Below are positions 44,499-53,352 of a stretch of 64,000 bases of DNA, one piece after another. The position numbers and the translations under genes were made by a program. Position 1 is the first letter of the stretch. Every line of letters begins with the position of its first letter. The notes beneath the pieces are model-generated. The model had not been told where the DNA came from. It made no database searches and saw only the letters and a list, made by a program, of their open reading frames with translations. Source of the stretch: Mycobacteroides saopaulense (GTDB taxonomy: Bacteria > Actinomycetota > Actinomycetes > Mycobacteriales > Mycobacteriaceae); NCBI RefSeq assembly GCF_001456355.1, contig NZ_CP010271.1, positions 806,001 to 870,000 of the forward strand. The letters run 5' to 3'.

Positions 44499-44560
44499 AC
44501 CCAAATGGTATGCGTGCTCAGAGCGGCAATGTGAGAAATATCCACTCTGAAATGTGGTGA

Positions 44561-44582
44561 TGCCTGATTGGTATTGCCTGAT
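44561..44582 (+). promoter_or_regulatory. TGCCTGAT direct repeat between divergent LysR and SDR genes
   Basis: The octamer TGCCTGAT occurs at 44561-44568 and 44575-44582, 14 bases apart, in the LysR/SDR intergenic region. Spacing of just over one DNA turn suits a LysR binding site, but no T-N11-A inverted repeat is obvious. Confidence 0.35.
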
Positions 44583-44663
44583 GAGTAATCGGTCTTGGAC
44601 GTGCGGCCGCACACTTCGCAGGCTTGAAGTACATCCACCACTCGAGACCTTCAGGAGGACAGC

Positions 44664-45545
44664 ATGCGTGTATTCGTTACCGGCGCCAGCGGCTTTATCG
44701 GCTCGGCAGTCGTGCGTGAGCTCATCGATTCCGGACATACCGTGACCGGGCTGGCCAGGTCCGATTCGTCGGCGGCCGCACTCACCGCAGCAGGAGCAGA
44801 TGTACATCGTGGTTCTCTTGCCGATCTGGACAGCCTTCGTTCCGGTGCCACAGTCGCCGATGGCGTCGTCCATCTGGCCTTCGTGCACGACTTCGAGAAC
44901 TACGTTGAGGCAGTAGATGCGGACAAGCGGGCCATTGCCACAATCGGCGAAGCGCTTGCCGGGACGGGGCGGCCTTTCGTCGTCACCTCCGGTTTGGCGG
45001 GCTTTGGCCTGGGCCGCCCGCTGACCGAGGATGATGCGGCCGCACCGGAATCGCCGCGGCTGTCGGAGGAGGCGCTGAACCTCGCCGACCAGGGCGTGCG
45101 AGTCTCGGCCGTGCGGTTGGCTCCCTCGGTTCACGGGGAGGGGGATCACGGGTTTGTGCCACGTCTCATCGAAATTGCCCGGGCCAAAGGCGTTTCGGCA
45201 TACCCGGGCGACGGGTCCAATAGATGGCCGGCCGTGCACCGCCTTGACGCCGCCCATCTGTTCCGTCGCGCGCTGGAGAACGCTCCGGCGGGTTCGAGGC
45301 TGCACGGCGTCGCCGAGGACGGCATCCCGGTACGTGGCATTGCCGAAGTCATCGGCCGCCATCTGAACGTGCCGGTCGAGTCGGTGCCCCTCGAACAGGC
45401 ATATGCCCATTTCGGCTGGCTGGGTGGGTTTTTCGCTATGGATCTGCCCGCGACGAGCGTGCTCACTCAGGAACGTCTGGGCTGGCACCCGGTGCAGCCT
45501 GGCCTCATTGCGGACCTTGAGAAGGGGCACTACTTCGATGAGTGA
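44664..45545 (+). CDS. NAD-dependent epimerase/dehydratase-family SDR
   Basis: A 293-residue extended SDR. The cofactor motif is FVTGASGFIGSAVV and the structure shows typical strands through VVHLAF and FVVTSGL. The YxxxK active site is not clearly seen in the usual place, so it may act as an atypical SDR or reductase. AGGAGG at 44653-44658 gives a strong ribosome site 5 bases before ATG 44664. It overlaps the LLM gene by 8 bases. Divergent LysR likely regulates both. Substrate unknown. Confidence 0.87.
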   Translation: MRVFVTGASGFIGSAVVRELIDSGHTVTGLARSDSSAAALTAAGADVHRGSLADLDSLRSGATVADGVVHLAFVHDFENYVEAVDADKRAIATIGEALAGTGRPFVVTSGLAGFGLGRPLTEDDAAAPESPRLSEEALNLADQGVRVSAVRLAPSVHGEGDHGFVPRLIEIARAKGVSAYPGDGSNRWPAVHRLDAAHLFRRALENAPAGSRLHGVAEDGIPVRGIAEVIGRHLNVPVESVPLEQAYAHFGWLGGFFAMDLPATSVLTQERLGWHPVQPGLIADLEKGHYFDE

Positions 45546-46443
45546 CATCGCAGCATCGGCGCGCCGTGCGTTAGGAGCCGTTGGCGCGTTTCTGCCGATG
45601 CACTTCACCAGTATGCCCTCGGTGGGTGAGCAGCGTGCGGCGGTAGTGCGCATGGAAGCCGCTGGTTATCGCACCACATGGCTGAATGAACCGGTCGGGG
45701 GCAAGGACGTTCTGGTGCAGGCGGGTCTTCTGCTCGCTGCAACCGAGCACATGACGTTCGCGACGGGGATCGCAAACATCTGGGCACGCCCAGCGGTGAC
45801 CGCACACGGTGCTGCCGCGATGCTCGCACAGGCTTATCCCGAGCGGTTCGTGCTTGGGCTTGGCCCTGGCTATCCCGTGCAAGCTGAAATGGTTGGACTT
45901 GAGTTTGGCAGCGCGGTTGGTGCGATGCGGGACTATCTCGCGCGTATGGACCAGCTGACGCCCCTACCGGCCATTGACGTGAGCTATCCCAGGATTGTCG
46001 CGGCCAACGGCCCAAAGATGTTGGCACTGGCCCGTGATGCTGCCGACGGTGCGATGCCCGCGGGCCGGCCGCCTGCATTCACCGCAGAGGTGCGGCGGAG
46101 TTTGGGCCCCGACAAGCTGCTGATCGTCGGAATGGACGTGGTCGCGGCCGATGATGGCAAAGACACGAAATCCCTTGCTCGCGAAACGGTATCGGTCCGG
46201 TTGGGTTTGCCCGGTGTTTGTGAAGGACTGAAACAACTCGGGTACACCGACGCGGACCTCTCGAGTATCAGCGACCGACTGGTGAATGATCTCGTCGGCC
46301 ATGGGGATCTTGACAGCGTCGCCGGGCTCGTGGACAGGCACCTTCGGGCGGGAGCCGATCACGTGGTGTTAATGCCGGCTGATACGGAGATGGAAGCGGG
46401 CCTTCGGTTCTTCGAGAAGGTTGCGCCTGCGCTGATGTCCTAA
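45538..46443 (+). CDS. LLM-class F420-dependent oxidoreductase
   Basis: A 301-residue luciferase-like enzyme. Recognisable segments are RMEAAGYRTTWLNEPVGGKD, LAATEHMTFATGIANIWARPAVTAHGAAAMLAQAYPERFVLGLGPGYP, and the C-terminal VDRHLRAGADHVVLMP. ATG 45538 lies inside the end of the SDR gene, so the two are translationally coupled and probably share one pathway. F420 dependence is inferred from the mycobacterial family. Confidence 0.88.
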   Translation: MSDIAASARRALGAVGAFLPMHFTSMPSVGEQRAAVVRMEAAGYRTTWLNEPVGGKDVLVQAGLLLAATEHMTFATGIANIWARPAVTAHGAAAMLAQAYPERFVLGLGPGYPVQAEMVGLEFGSAVGAMRDYLARMDQLTPLPAIDVSYPRIVAANGPKMLALARDAADGAMPAGRPPAFTAEVRRSLGPDKLLIVGMDVVAADDGKDTKSLARETVSVRLGLPGVCEGLKQLGYTDADLSSISDRLVNDLVGHGDLDSVAGLVDRHLRAGADHVVLMPADTEMEAGLRFFEKVAPALMS

Positions 46444-46506
46444 AACCGAGCACATCTGGCACGGAGCGGCCGGTGTCGCAGGACGAGAGTTGGCACCATA
46501 GCGAGC

Positions 46507-46899
46507 ATGACTCCAGAATCTGCCAACAACGAGTTGGCGGGCGCGCTGCAAGGTCTGGCGATCGGACGGATCGTCTTGGGCATTGCCTCCTTGGTGGCGC
46601 CGAACCTGCTCGCCAAGGCCGGACGTGTTCCTGCCGCACCCGAACTGACCTATATGACAAGGATATTCGGGATCCGGGCCATCGCCCTGGGGCTGGGTTA
46701 TTTGACCTCAGCGGCCTCCGAGCGGTTCAGATGGCAGCGGCTCGCCTTGATGGTGGATATCACCGACACAGCGCACGGTGCCGTGCATCTGGTGCGAGGT
46801 GACCTGCCCCGCGCCACTGCCGCCGCCGTGGTCGTGCTGACCGGGGGTTACATGAGTGTCGGTGCGACCCGGCTGATCAAGGATCTGACGGCGGCCTAG
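46507..46899 (+). CDS. Small integral membrane protein, unknown family
   Basis: A 130-residue protein with hydrophobic segments at about residues 15-38, 52-72 and 88-120, suggesting three or four membrane helices. No catalytic motif seen. It starts at ATG 46507, 63 bases after the LLM gene and in the same direction. Its last 192 bases overlap the FUSC-type transporter gene in antisense. A second small protein of similar look is encoded at 50350. Function unknown. Confidence 0.7.
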   Translation: MTPESANNELAGALQGLAIGRIVLGIASLVAPNLLAKAGRVPAAPELTYMTRIFGIRAIALGLGYLTSAASERFRWQRLALMVDITDTAHGAVHLVRGDLPRATAAAVVVLTGGYMSVGATRLIKDLTAA

Positions 46900-47967
46900 C
46901 AGGATCGCGGCCGCCACCCCGGCCGCGACACCGATCACCGTGTCGAGGCCGCGGTACAGCATGAGGGTTAATGGGTCGGTGGGATCGGCCAATTCGGTCA
47001 TCAGCATCACCAGCGGTGTGAAGAAGCCGACCGCCAGAGCATAGTGGCGAGCCATGAACAGCTCGGTGGGGAACAGCAGCACGATGACCAGCGTGCCGAC
47101 GGCAACTGGCGGGAGTGCCAGCGCCAGAAAGGCTCCGGTGAGGATCAGGCCTGCCATGGTGCCTGCGGCCCGATGTCCGGCCCGTGTCAGCACACCCGCG
47201 ATATCCCGGTCGGACGGCCGTCGGCTGTCGATTGCTCCCAGCGGCACCGCGGCGGCAGCCATCGCCCAGTTGGCGTGATCGAAGCCCAGCAGCAGACCTC
47301 CCCCTCCGGCCACGGAGACCGCGAGGGCGTACCGCAGCGCGTGTAGGCCCACATGCGCTGGCAGGCCCCGCGGCCGCGTGTGCGGCGCCGGAGACACACC
47401 CGCCGGCCCGGTCCGGCCGATCAGCACTGAGAGCAGTGCCGTTCCCACGCATAGTGCGATGGCATGCCGCGGGGCCACCAGTTGCGCGGGAACGGTGGCG
47501 GTGGCACCGATCGCGAAAAGGAAGAAGAAGGGCCCCGTGGGCCGCAGGTGTAGTGCGTCGGCGACCACTGACCCGGCTGTCGCGAACGCCACCTCAATCA
47601 CTACCAGCATCCAGGTGCGCGCGTGCAGCGACGAAAGCATCACGCCGAGTGCGACTCCCGTACAGAGCAGGACGCCCGCCTGAGCCTGCTGTCGGATGCG
47701 ACGCCATCCGGACTCCCCGCGGCCGTAGACGCCGGTGAACGAGCCGAACACGATGTACACCAGCAATTCGGGCCGCCCAACAGCCAGTAGGAGCGCCCCG
47801 GGTAGCGCCAGACCGGCTGCCACACGCAGTGCGTGCCAATGATCCTGTCGGTTGGGCCGGGTGCCCGCCCGCGTCCGCGCGGATGAGTCCACGGGTGTTC
47901 TCCCAACCTCTGCCGGTGATGATTCGTCCCAGTGTGTGGGTCTGGGCGTATGGCGTCCAAGACACAT
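46708..47967 (-). CDS. FUSC-type (aromatic acid exporter-like) inner-membrane protein
   Basis: A polytopic protein of about 419 residues, with two sets of hydrophobic helices separated by a hydrophilic linker (RTGPAGVSPAPHTRPRGLPAH), a repeat organisation typical of FUSC/YccS-like transporters. The last 65 residues (from about ILDQPGRTDT) are hydrophilic and antisense to the small membrane protein gene; they look like read-through beyond the real domain. Start uncertain: ATG 47967 or GTG 47892 (VDSSARTRAG). It is divergent from the LysR gene with a 48-base gap and may be regulated by it. Substrate unknown. Confidence 0.75.
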   Translation of the reverse strand: MCLGRHTPRPTHWDESSPAEVGRTPVDSSARTRAGTRPNRQDHWHALRVAAGLALPGALLLAVGRPELLVYIVFGSFTGVYGRGESGWRRIRQQAQAGVLLCTGVALGVMLSSLHARTWMLVVIEVAFATAGSVVADALHLRPTGPFFFLFAIGATATVPAQLVAPRHAIALCVGTALLSVLIGRTGPAGVSPAPHTRPRGLPAHVGLHALRYALAVSVAGGGGLLLGFDHANWAMAAAAVPLGAIDSRRPSDRDIAGVLTRAGHRAAGTMAGLILTGAFLALALPPVAVGTLVIVLLFPTELFMARHYALAVGFFTPLVMLMTELADPTDPLTLMLYRGLDTVIGVAAGVAAAILLGRRQILDQPGRTDTHVTPGQHDHGGGSGAGQVTSHQMHGTVRCVGDIHHQGEPLPSEPLGGR

Positions 47968-48015
47968 TGCCGCTGAGTCGATAGGCGGCGCCGATCGCTG
48001 GTGGTAGAACGAGTT

Positions 48016-48906
48016 ATGCAGTTCCGGCAGCTTGAGTATTTCGTGGCGCTGGCGCGGGAGCGACACTTCGCGCGGGCGGCATCGGCCTGCTATGTCTCCC
48101 AGCCCGCGTTGTCGGAGGCTATCCGCAAACTTGAACACGAACTCGGTGTTCCATTGGTGTTGCGCGGGTCCAACTTCGAGGGCCTGACGCCGGAAGGCGA
48201 TCGCCTGGTGCTCTGGGCGAGAAGGATTCTCGCGGACCGTGATGCGCTGGAGCATGAAGTGACCGCGCTGCGTAGCGGGCTCACCGGTGAACTGCGGCTT
48301 GGCGTGGTGCCCGGTGCCGCCACTCGGGTCGCGCTCATGGCCGACACATTTTGCGCCGAACACCCGCTGGTGAGGGTGCGTATCGAGTCCAGCCTGCGGT
48401 CGGCGGAGATCCTGGACCGGATCCGCCGGTTCGAGCTGGATGCAGGCGTGGTCTACGACGATGGGCTGCAGACCGAAGGGCTCGAGCTCACCCGGTTGTA
48501 TCAGGAGCGCTATGTGTTGGTGGCGGGCGAGGCATTGTTGCGCGATGCCCCGAACCCGATCGATTGGTCCGAGGCACTGAGCTTGCCGATGTGCTTGTTG
48601 CACAAAGGGATGCGAGACCGAGACCGAATCGACGAGGCAGCCGCCGAACATGGGCTGACCGTATCGCCTCGTCTGGAGGCCGATTCGGTGGCGACGCTGC
48701 TCGCGCTGGTGGGCACCGGACGCTGGGCGGCGATTGTCGCCAGGACCTGGTTCGCCACCGTATCGCCGCCGTTGGGTACCCGGACGGTGGAACTACAGGC
48801 GCCCACCCTCGGATCGCCTGTTGCGCTGGTGCGCTCGGCGGGTGAACCCTCGTCACTGCTGGCCCGTGCGCTCGTACAGGCGGCTGTACCGCTCGACCAG
48901 CTCTGA
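48016..48906 (+). CDS. LysR-family transcriptional regulator
   Basis: A 296-residue LysR protein: MQFRQLEYFVALARERHFARAASACYVSQPALSEAIRKLEHELGVPLVLRG is the DNA-binding helix set, then the effector domain from LRLGVVPGAATRVALM. The CynR/CbbR-like features are not diagnostic. ATG 48016 follows GAACGAG; a GTG at 48001 is possible. It reads toward the formate dehydrogenase gene 156 bases on, whose upstream region carries a candidate LysR site, and away from the FUSC gene. It may regulate either. Confidence 0.88.
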   Translation: MQFRQLEYFVALARERHFARAASACYVSQPALSEAIRKLEHELGVPLVLRGSNFEGLTPEGDRLVLWARRILADRDALEHEVTALRSGLTGELRLGVVPGAATRVALMADTFCAEHPLVRVRIESSLRSAEILDRIRRFELDAGVVYDDGLQTEGLELTRLYQERYVLVAGEALLRDAPNPIDWSEALSLPMCLLHKGMRDRDRIDEAAAEHGLTVSPRLEADSVATLLALVGTGRWAAIVARTWFATVSPPLGTRTVELQAPTLGSPVALVRSAGEPSSLLARALVQAAVPLDQL

Positions 48907-48975
48907 TCGGCCGCGCCTATCGGGTGGTCGGAACTTGGTCTTGGACACCGCGCCAGCTCTCGCCGGACACTGAGA

Positions 48976-48994
48976 ATGCGTCGACAAGGCGCAT
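48976..48994. promoter_or_regulatory. ATGCG-N9-CGCAT inverted repeat upstream of the formate dehydrogenase gene
   Basis: ATGCG at 48976-48980 and CGCAT at 48990-48994 form a dyad typical in size for LysR sites (ATGCG-TCGACAAGG-CGCAT). It is 68 bases before the fdh start, next to AT-rich sequence (AAAGTATTTTGCAT) that could be the -10 area. Confidence 0.5.
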
Positions 48995-49062
48995 CAGATG
49001 GCTGAAAAGTATTTTGCATCAAACGAACTGGCGGCCAGAACGACCGCCGTTGAGGAGTGGTC

Positions 49063-50247
49063 ATGGCAAAAGTCTTGTGTGTGCTCTATCCCGACCCGGT
49101 GACCGGGTATCCGCCCGTATACGCCCGTGATTCACTACCGGTGATCGACAGCTACCCGGACGGACAGACCCTGCCGTCCCCGTCGGCGATCGACTTCACG
49201 CCCGGTGAGCTGCTGGGCTGCGTATCGGGTGAACTCGGGCTGCGTCGCTACCTGGAGGCGCAGGGCCACGAATTGGTGGTCACCTCCGACAAGGACGGAC
49301 CCGACTCGGTATTCGAGAAGGAACTCCCCGACGCCGATGTTGTCATCTCCCAGCCCTTTTGGCCCGCGTATCTCAGTGCTGAGCGAATTGCCAAGGCGCC
49401 CAAGCTCAAGCTGGCGCTGACGGCGGGCATTGGATCGGACCACGTAGACCTGGATGCGGCGATCAAGGCGGGTATCACCGTCGCCGAGGTGACCTACTGC
49501 AACAGCATCAGTGTCGCCGAGCATGCCGTCATGCAGATCCTGGCCCTGGTGCGCAATTACCTGCCCTCCCACCAGTGGGTGGTTGACGGCGGCTGGAACA
49601 TCGCCGACAGCGTCGAGCGCGCCTATGACCTCGAAGGGTTCGATGTCGGCATCATCGCGGCCGGGCGCATCGGGCAGGCGGTGATGCGCAGGCTCAAGCC
49701 ATTTGACGTGCGGCTGCACTACTTCGACACGCGTCGGCTGCCCGTCGAGGTGGAACAGGAACTGGGGCTGACCTATCACCCGGATGTGCACTCCCTGGTC
49801 GGCTCCGTCGACGTCGTCGATGTCCACGCCCCGCTGCATCCGCAGACCTACCATCTGTTCGATGCGAACCTGATCAATTCCATGCGCCGCGGTTCGTACA
49901 TCGTGAACACCGCGCGTGCCGAGATCATGGTCCGTGATGCGGTGGTGGACGCGCTGCGCAGCGGACAGCTCGCCGGTTACGCGGGTGACGTCTGGTATCC
50001 GCAGCCGCCTGCTCCGGATCACCCGTGGCGCACCATGCCGCACGAGGCGATGACGCCGCATGTTTCCGGCACCACGCTGTCGGCGCAGGCGCGCTATGCG
50101 GCCGGCACCCGGGAAATTCTCGAAGACTTCTTCGAACGGCGGCCGATCCGCGACGAGTATCTGATCGTCGAGGGCGGGCAGCTGGCCGGGACGGGTGCCC
50201 AGTCCTACACCGCGGATGGCTCGGCCAGTCCCGGCGCGGGCACCTGA
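49063..50247 (+). CDS. fdh: NAD-dependent formate dehydrogenase
   Basis: A 394-residue D-2-hydroxyacid dehydrogenase-fold enzyme of the formate dehydrogenase type. Diagnostic segments: EVTYCNSISVAEHAVMQILALVRNYLPSH with the substrate Asn, the NAD site IAAGRIGQAVMRRLKPFD with Asp in HYFDTRRLP, the substrate Arg in VNTARAEI, and the catalytic His region MTPHVSGTTLSAQARYAAGTREILEDFF. These match bacterial formate dehydrogenases such as those of Pseudomonas sp. 101 and M. vaccae, which oxidise formate to CO2 with NAD+. GAGGAG (49052-49057) precedes ATG 49063. It supplies NADH from C1 or formate by-products. Confidence 0.95.
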   Translation: MAKVLCVLYPDPVTGYPPVYARDSLPVIDSYPDGQTLPSPSAIDFTPGELLGCVSGELGLRRYLEAQGHELVVTSDKDGPDSVFEKELPDADVVISQPFWPAYLSAERIAKAPKLKLALTAGIGSDHVDLDAAIKAGITVAEVTYCNSISVAEHAVMQILALVRNYLPSHQWVVDGGWNIADSVERAYDLEGFDVGIIAAGRIGQAVMRRLKPFDVRLHYFDTRRLPVEVEQELGLTYHPDVHSLVGSVDVVDVHAPLHPQTYHLFDANLINSMRRGSYIVNTARAEIMVRDAVVDALRSGQLAGYAGDVWYPQPPAPDHPWRTMPHEAMTPHVSGTTLSAQARYAAGTREILEDFFERRPIRDEYLIVEGGQLAGTGAQSYTADGSASPGAGT

Positions 50248-50349
50248 TCGGCAGCGCGCGGTGCGGTGGCTCGGTGTTGGCATGGATCCGTCGGGATCTG
50301 GCACCGATTGGCAGTGTCTGGACCGCCGGACGCTGGCAGCATCGCCTTC

Positions 50350-50724
50350 ATGAGCCACAACACAGCACTGCGCAAGGCGGCGGCCGGGTTTTACGCGGGT
50401 ATCGGAATCTTCGCCCTCGTGAAACCCGCCCTGGTGCCGCAGATGTTCGGCGGCAACGCACCGACCAGCGAATCCCGCACCGAGATCCGTGCCGTGTACG
50501 GCGGCATCCCGTTGGCCTTCGCGTTGGCCCTGACGCAGGCCGGAGACGACAGCCCGCGATCCGCCGGCCTGCGTGCCGCCGTCCGTTACGCCAGCTACGG
50601 CATGGGGCTGACCCGGTTGTTGTCGGGCGGTGTGGAACGATTGGTGAGGCCGTGGCCCACGGGGTTTTTCGCGGCCATGGAGCTGGCAGCAGGGGCGGCG
50701 CTCACCGAGCGATCCGATGCCTGA
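50350..50724 (+). CDS. DUF4345-like small membrane protein
   Basis: A 124-residue protein with four hydrophobic segments (about residues 10-28, 45-60, 75-92 and 105-120), and YGGIPLAFALALTQ and RYASYGMGLTRLLSG in the middle. It resembles small DUF4345 membrane proteins. ATG 50350 lies 102 bases after the formate dehydrogenase stop. It overlaps the next gene by 8 bases. Function unknown. Confidence 0.72.
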   Translation: MSHNTALRKAAAGFYAGIGIFALVKPALVPQMFGGNAPTSESRTEIRAVYGGIPLAFALALTQAGDDSPRSAGLRAAVRYASYGMGLTRLLSGGVERLVRPWPTGFFAAMELAAGAALTERSDA

Positions 50725-51178
50725 TGCCGCCCGGGAGTTCGTAGCCCGTTTCACCGATTTCTGGACTGCTCCCTCGGTGAGTCGCATCCCCGAGATCCTC
50801 CACGAGGATGCGGTACTGCTACAGCCTCTCGCCAGTCCGATGCACGGGATGGGGGCGATCCGAAGGGAATTCGAGGGCCTGTTCGCTCTGGTTCCTGACC
50901 TGCGCGCCGTCGTCGACTCGTGGCGGGGCGACCCCGACGAGTTGTTTGTCTCGATCAGGCTCTACGGGCACATCGGGGCGCGGCCGGTGGAATGGCCGGC
51001 CGTCGATCGCTTCCGGCTCGTCGGGGACAAGGCCGCGATACGGATCTCCTATTTCGATCCGTTGCCGCTGCTGCCCGCCATCCTGTACCAGCCGGCGGTG
51101 TGGCTGCCCTGGTGGCGGTCCGGGGTGGCCCGGCCGTGGCGTAGCCCGGGACGATTTACGAACCTGCTACCCGCGTAA
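50717..51178 (+). CDS. SnoaL/NTF2-like fold protein
   Basis: A 153-residue alpha+beta cone-fold protein: FVARFTDFWTAPSVSRIPEILHEDAVLLQPLASPMHGMGAIRREFEGLFALVPDL is the standard helical start and first strands of SnoaL-like proteins. It may be an isomerase or a ligand-binding protein; no active site residues can be named. It begins inside the DUF4345-like gene (8-base overlap), so the two are a translational pair. Confidence 0.82.
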   Translation: MPDAAREFVARFTDFWTAPSVSRIPEILHEDAVLLQPLASPMHGMGAIRREFEGLFALVPDLRAVVDSWRGDPDELFVSIRLYGHIGARPVEWPAVDRFRLVGDKAAIRISYFDPLPLLPAILYQPAVWLPWWRSGVARPWRSPGRFTNLLPA

Positions 51179-51211
51179 ACGCATAACTGACTCGCGAGTA
51201 AGCTCCGGGCC

Positions 51212-52492
51212 ATGACCGCACCTACCAAGCGTCGCGCCGTCATCGTCGCGGGCGCACGCACCCCATTCGTTCGTGCCTTCGGGGACTTCACCCGCATCGA
51301 CACCATCGCGCTGGCCGACGAGGCCGTGCGCGGCCTGCTCGACAACACCAGGATCTCCTCGAACGAGATCGAGGCCATTGTCTGGGGCGGGGTGATCCTC
51401 CCGGCCGGTGCGCCGAACGTCGCGCGTGAGATCGCTCTGGACCTGAAGCTCGGCCACGGCGTCGAGGGCCACACCGTGACCCGCGCCTGCGCCTCCGGTC
51501 TGCAGGCCATCACCACGGCGGCAGCCGCCATCGAGCGTGGCGAGTACGACGTGATGATTGCCGGTGGCTCGGATTCCACCTCCAACGCCGGAGTCAACCT
51601 GCCGCAGAAGCTCATTCACGCTGCGGCCCCGCTGGCTCTGGGTAAGCCCAAGCCAAAAGACTACCTCGATGCCGCATGGAGCCTGGCACCGTTCACAGGC
51701 CTACTGCCGCGCCGGCCCAAGATCGAGGAGCGCACCACCGGTGAGGTGATGGGGGAGTCGGCCGACAAGATGGCCAAGATCCACGGGATCACACGCGAGG
51801 CGCAAGACGAGTTCGCCGTCCGCTCGCACCACCGCGCGGCCGCGGCCATCAGGTCGGGGCGCTTCGACCGCGAGGTCGTGCCCGTCAACGGTGTCGCCCG
51901 CGACGGCCTGGTCCGCGAGAACACCAGCGTCGAGAAGCTCGCCACGCTCAAGCCCGTCTTCAACCGCGATGGCACGGTGACCGCGGGCAACGCCAGCCCG
52001 CTCACCGACGGTGCTGCGGCCGTCCTGCTCATGAGCGAGGAGAAGGCACGCGCGCTCGGATTGCAGCCGCTCGCCGCGTTCCGCTCCTGGAGCTACGTCA
52101 GCGTGGATCCCGCCGACGAGGTGCTCATCGGCCCCGCGATCTCGATGCCCCGCGCACTGGAGAAGGCCGGGCTTTCCCTTGCCGATGTCGACTACATCGA
52201 TATCCACGAAGCCTTTGCCGCGCAGACCCTTTCGGTGCTGGAGGCTCTCGGCTCCAAGAAGTGGGCGGTCGATCGGCTGGGCCGTTCCGAGGCCGTCGGC
52301 ACGCCCGATATCGACAAGGTCAACGTGCACGGCGGCTCGGTGTCGATCGGGCACCCGTTCGGCGCGACCGGTGCCCGCATGGTGACCACCATGGCCAACG
52401 AGTTGGCACTCAGCGGGAAGAGCACTGCGCTGCTGGGGATTTGCGCGGCCGGAGGCCACGGCGCCAGTGCCGTGCTCGAACGCGTGGAGTAA
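51212..52492 (+). CDS. fadA2: Acetyl-CoA acyltransferase (thiolase, FadA2-like)
   Basis: A 426-residue thiolase. Nucleophile Cys in TVTRACASGLQ, the second catalytic Cys in LGICAAGGHG, catalytic His in SIGHPFGATGARM and the HEAFAAQ loop are all present. The long insertion KLIHAAAPLALGKPKPKDYLDAAWSLAPFTGLLP is typical of the FadI/FadA2 group of trifunctional-complex-like thiolases. It removes acetyl-CoA in beta-oxidation. It starts at ATG 51212, is followed by a strong hairpin, and is convergent with the mce operon end. Confidence 0.92.
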   Translation: MTAPTKRRAVIVAGARTPFVRAFGDFTRIDTIALADEAVRGLLDNTRISSNEIEAIVWGGVILPAGAPNVAREIALDLKLGHGVEGHTVTRACASGLQAITTAAAAIERGEYDVMIAGGSDSTSNAGVNLPQKLIHAAAPLALGKPKPKDYLDAAWSLAPFTGLLPRRPKIEERTTGEVMGESADKMAKIHGITREAQDEFAVRSHHRAAAAIRSGRFDREVVPVNGVARDGLVRENTSVEKLATLKPVFNRDGTVTAGNASPLTDGAAAVLLMSEEKARALGLQPLAAFRSWSYVSVDPADEVLIGPAISMPRALEKAGLSLADVDYIDIHEAFAAQTLSVLEALGSKKWAVDRLGRSEAVGTPDIDKVNVHGGSVSIGHPFGATGARMVTTMANELALSGKSTALLGICAAGGHGASAVLERVE

Positions 52493-52509
52493 TCCTCCGG
52501 AAACGGAAA

Positions 52510-52547
52510 ATGCCCGCCTACAAGCGTTGTCGCTCGTAGGCGGGCAT
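52510..52547. terminator. Bidirectional hairpin between thiolase and mce operon end
   Basis: ATGCCCGCCTAC (52510-52521) pairs perfectly with GTAGGCGGGCAT (52536-52547), 12 bp; an inner AGCG/CGCT stem extends it around a TTGT loop. A short A run precedes it (AAACGGAAAA). It lies between two convergent stops (52492 and 52561) and should end transcription from both sides. Confidence 0.9.
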
Positions 52548-52560
52548 TACCCACTGCGTT

Positions 52561-53334
52561 CTAGCCTCCGTACCCGGGCTTCAGGATCGGAGCGATGGCG
52601 CCGATCGGGATGTGCGCCTCCACCGTGCCGCCATCCATCGAGTACACCCGCTGGCCGGGGGAGTAGTCGATCGGATAGTCATGGGCCACTGGGTAATCCG
52701 GCATGTAGATGATCAGCTCGTCCGGTGTCAGCGCCCAGGCCTTGTACGCGCCGGAGTACACCTTGTCCGGCGTCCACCGGTCGGGCGTGAACGGATAGGT
52801 CTGTGGGGTATGCGCCGGCGCTGCCCGGTCCAATGCCTCGATGATGAACGGTTCCGCGATCGGCGGGATGGCGTTCAAATCGCCGCCCTTGAGGATGTCG
52901 GCGAGCATCAGACGCTTACCGCCGTCGTAGTTGAAGGTTCGGTACGCGTTGTTCACCTGCGGGCCGTTGGCGTGGTAATCCTCGTGGAACACGATCGACG
53001 TGGTGCTGCCGTGGTTGAAGATCTGGAAGTTCTCCTCGCCATAGCTGTCCTGAATCATGTCAGCGCCCTTGGCTTTCCAGTTGTTGTACAGATTGCGCAG
53101 GTACTCACGGATGGCGGGGTTGCTGTCCACCAACTCGGGGATGGCCACCTTGATATCGCGATCGGCCTTGCGTGGTGAGGTCACCACGGTATGGCAGTAC
53201 AGCCCGTCGAAATTACCGCCGAGCTCACCGCAGAACGACTGCGCTGACGCGGCGGCCGACGGCGCGGTACTGATCGCCAGCGCAGCGACCATCGCCCCGG
53301 CAACCCCTCGGACCAAGAGTTGAGAAATCCGCAT
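52561..53334 (-). CDS. MPT64/RsiV-like (DUF3298-type) secreted protein
   Basis: A 257-residue exported protein. Sec signal: QLLVRGVAGAMVAALAISTAPSAAASA. The mature part starts FCGELGGNFDGLYCHTVV, matching the disulfide-bearing start of MPT64 (YCEEL-GxxTGxxC), followed by IPELVDSNPAIREYLRNL, a DUF3298-like YRTFNYDGGKRLMLADIL and the terminal strand. In M. tuberculosis MPT64 is a secreted virulence antigen with unknown function. It is the last gene of the mce run, 18 bases after the mam gene. It may be co-expressed with that operon. Confidence 0.85.
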   Translation of the reverse strand: MRISQLLVRGVAGAMVAALAISTAPSAAASAQSFCGELGGNFDGLYCHTVVTSPRKADRDIKVAIPELVDSNPAIREYLRNLYNNWKAKGADMIQDSYGEENFQIFNHGSTTSIVFHEDYHANGPQVNNAYRTFNYDGGKRLMLADILKGGDLNAIPPIAEPFIIEALDRAAPAHTPQTYPFTPDRWTPDKVYSGAYKAWALTPDELIIYMPDYPVAHDYPIDYSPGQRVYSMDGGTVEAHIPIGAIAPILKPGYGG

Positions 53335-53352
53335 GATTACCTTTCCGGCGGT

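Noticed and set aside
44499..45653. Long upstream extension of the LysR frame at 43605
   Set aside because: Antisense to the epimerase gene and without similarity; LysR helix-turn-helix begins right after 44498.
49135..50787. 550-codon minus-strand frame across fdh
   Set aside because: Antisense to the strongly supported formate dehydrogenase; no family similarity.
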